Positions 5,574 through 6,245 of a DNA stretch of 6,245 nt are shown here, piece by piece. How positions within the stretch are numbered: position 1 is the stretch's first letter; each line of letters opens with the position of its first letter. The position numbers were made by a program, and so were the translations under genes. The notes beneath the pieces are model-generated. The model was not told the DNA's origin, did no database searches, and worked only from the letters and a program-made list of their open reading frames with translations. This stretch comes from Lachnospiraceae bacterium (lineage in GTDB: Bacteria; Bacillota; Clostridia; Lachnospirales; Lachnospiraceae): positions 1 through 6,245 of the forward strand of contig CAAEHZ010000540.1 in the NCBI GenBank assembly GCA_900755865.1. Direction: 5' to 3'.

Positions 5574-5581
5574 TTTAACAA
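5564..5581. promoter_or_regulatory. Predicted Rex operator over the ptb -10
   Basis: GTGTTAT-TCTT-TTAACAA matches 12 of the 14 defined positions of the Rex consensus TTGTTAA-N4-TTAACAA; the right half is perfect. It covers the predicted -10 (5568-5573) and start point, a repressing position. Rex senses the NADH/NAD+ ratio and is known to control fermentation and butyrate genes in Clostridia. Its use here is inferred. Confidence 0.55.
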
Positions 5582-5645
5582 GTGTGAATGATTCAGAAAA
5601 TATCCACAAAGATATCAAAAAGATAAAACGGAAGGGATGCAGAGT

Positions 5646-6245
5646 ATGAAACAGGGATTTGATGACATTGTAGCAAAGGTAAAGCAGTGCGGCGTGAAGA
5701 AAATTGCCGTGGCAGCAGCGCAGGATTCCGCTGTTCTGGAAGCAGTACATGAAGCAAAGCTACAGGGAATTGCTGAGGCAGTACTGGTTGGCGATGAAGC
5801 AAAAATCAGAGAGATTGCTGCCGAAATGAAAATGGATTTGACTGGTTATCAGATTATTGACGAGCCGGATTTGGTACAGGCTTCCTTAAAGGCAGTAAAG
5901 CTTGCCCATGACGGGGAAGTGGATATGTACATGAAGGGACTGATTGATTCCAAGAACTTCTTAAGAAGCGTTCTGGATAAGGAAGTGGGTTTAAGAACCG
6001 GCGGACCTCTTTCCCATACCTGCGTATTTGAGATTCCCGGAATTGACAGGCTTTTGTTTTTGTCAGATGTGGCGTTTATGACATATCCCACACTGGAGGA
6101 TAAGGTCAATATTATCGAAAATACCATTCCTGTCTGCAGGGCATGCGGTGTTGATGTGCCGAAGGTAGCGCCTCTTGCAGCAGTAGAGGTATTGAATCCC
6201 AAGATGCCTGTTACCGTAGAGGCGGTAGAGCTGACAAAGATGTGC
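5646..6245 (+). CDS. ptb: Phosphate butyryltransferase, 3' truncated by the window edge
   Basis: The frame is open for 200 codons to the window edge; the family is about 300 residues, so roughly the last third is missing. The enzyme exchanges CoA for phosphate on butyryl-CoA to give butyryl phosphate, which butyrate kinase then uses to make ATP and butyrate in the cytosol. The sequence carries the Ptb/Pta-family block M-K-G-L-I-D at about residues 96-101, then FLRSVLDKEVGLRTGGPLSH and F-E-I-P-G-I-D-R-L-L-F-L-S-D-V-A-F, and the A-A-V-E-V-L-N-P-K-M-P run near the edge, all typical of phosphate butyryltransferases rather than of longer phosphate acetyltransferases. AAGGGA (5632-5637) lies 8 bp before the ATG at 5646; an in-frame ATG at 5637 overlaps that ribosome site and is less likely. 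A butyrate kinase gene is expected just downstream. A related branched-chain acyl specificity cannot be excluded. Confidence 0.93.
   Translation, partial: MKQGFDDIVAKVKQCGVKKIAVAAAQDSAVLEAVHEAKLQGIAEAVLVGDEAKIREIAAEMKMDLTGYQIIDEPDLVQASLKAVKLAHDGEVDMYMKGLIDSKNFLRSVLDKEVGLRTGGPLSHTCVFEIPGIDRLLFLSDVAFMTYPTLEDKVNIIENTIPVCRACGVDVPKVAPLAAVEVLNPKMPVTVEAVELTKMC

Noticed and set aside
5600..5615. ATATC/GATAT dyad in the ptb leader as a regulatory hairpin
   Set aside because: Only 5 AT-rich base pairs with a 6-base loop; too weak to support a function.
5849..6202. Reverse-strand 117-codon open frame at the right edge
   Set aside because: It is antisense to the well-conserved phosphate butyryltransferase frame and shows no recognisable features.

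Overview
The window looks like chromosomal DNA of an anaerobic Firmicute, most likely a Lachnospiraceae or other Clostridia butyrate producer. The grounds are a phosphate butyryltransferase gene at the right edge, a 7TM-GGDEF-EAL signalling protein typical of Clostridia, strong AGGAGG-like ribosome binding sites, and a Tn916/Tn1549-type recombination module. Species cannot be settled from the sequence alone.

Two kinds of DNA meet here. Positions 1 to about 2060 are the right end of an integrative and conjugative element: the tail of an unidentified element gene (1-140), a regulatory/repeat region (141-379), an excisionase (380-574), a regulatory hairpin with an embedded extended -10, a Tn916-family tyrosine integrase (660-1859), and a short terminal region (1860-2020) with a tandem 20-bp repeat and an inverted repeat sharing an 11-bp motif with the int leader. 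The rest of the element lies off the left edge.

The junction with the host is the most interesting part. The integrase points straight at a low-molecular-weight protein tyrosine phosphatase gene (2021-2500). The codons for the phosphatase catalytic loop contain a 6-bp inverted repeat around a 5-bp centre (2046-2062), the geometry expected of a tyrosine-recombinase crossover site. Codon choice also appears to change from element-like to host-like just after it. I infer that the element integrates into the 5' end of this gene and restores its first codons, so that the phosphatase is now read from an element-supplied leader.

To the right are host genes on the same strand. A good extended -10 promoter drives a membrane c-di-GMP protein (2610-4904) with a degenerate GGDEF domain and an apparently intact EAL phosphodiesterase domain. 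It overlaps by 23 bp a HAD-family phosphatase (4882-5562), which suggests translational coupling. The 3'-truncated phosphate butyryltransferase gene (5646 to the window edge) follows, with its own predicted promoter. A near-consensus Rex operator overlaps its -10, implying NADH/NAD+ control of the terminal butyrate pathway. I see no RNA genes, CRISPR arrays or insertion sequences. No entirely new system is evident; the inferred integration site inside a phosphatase active-site codon run is the strongest candidate for novelty.
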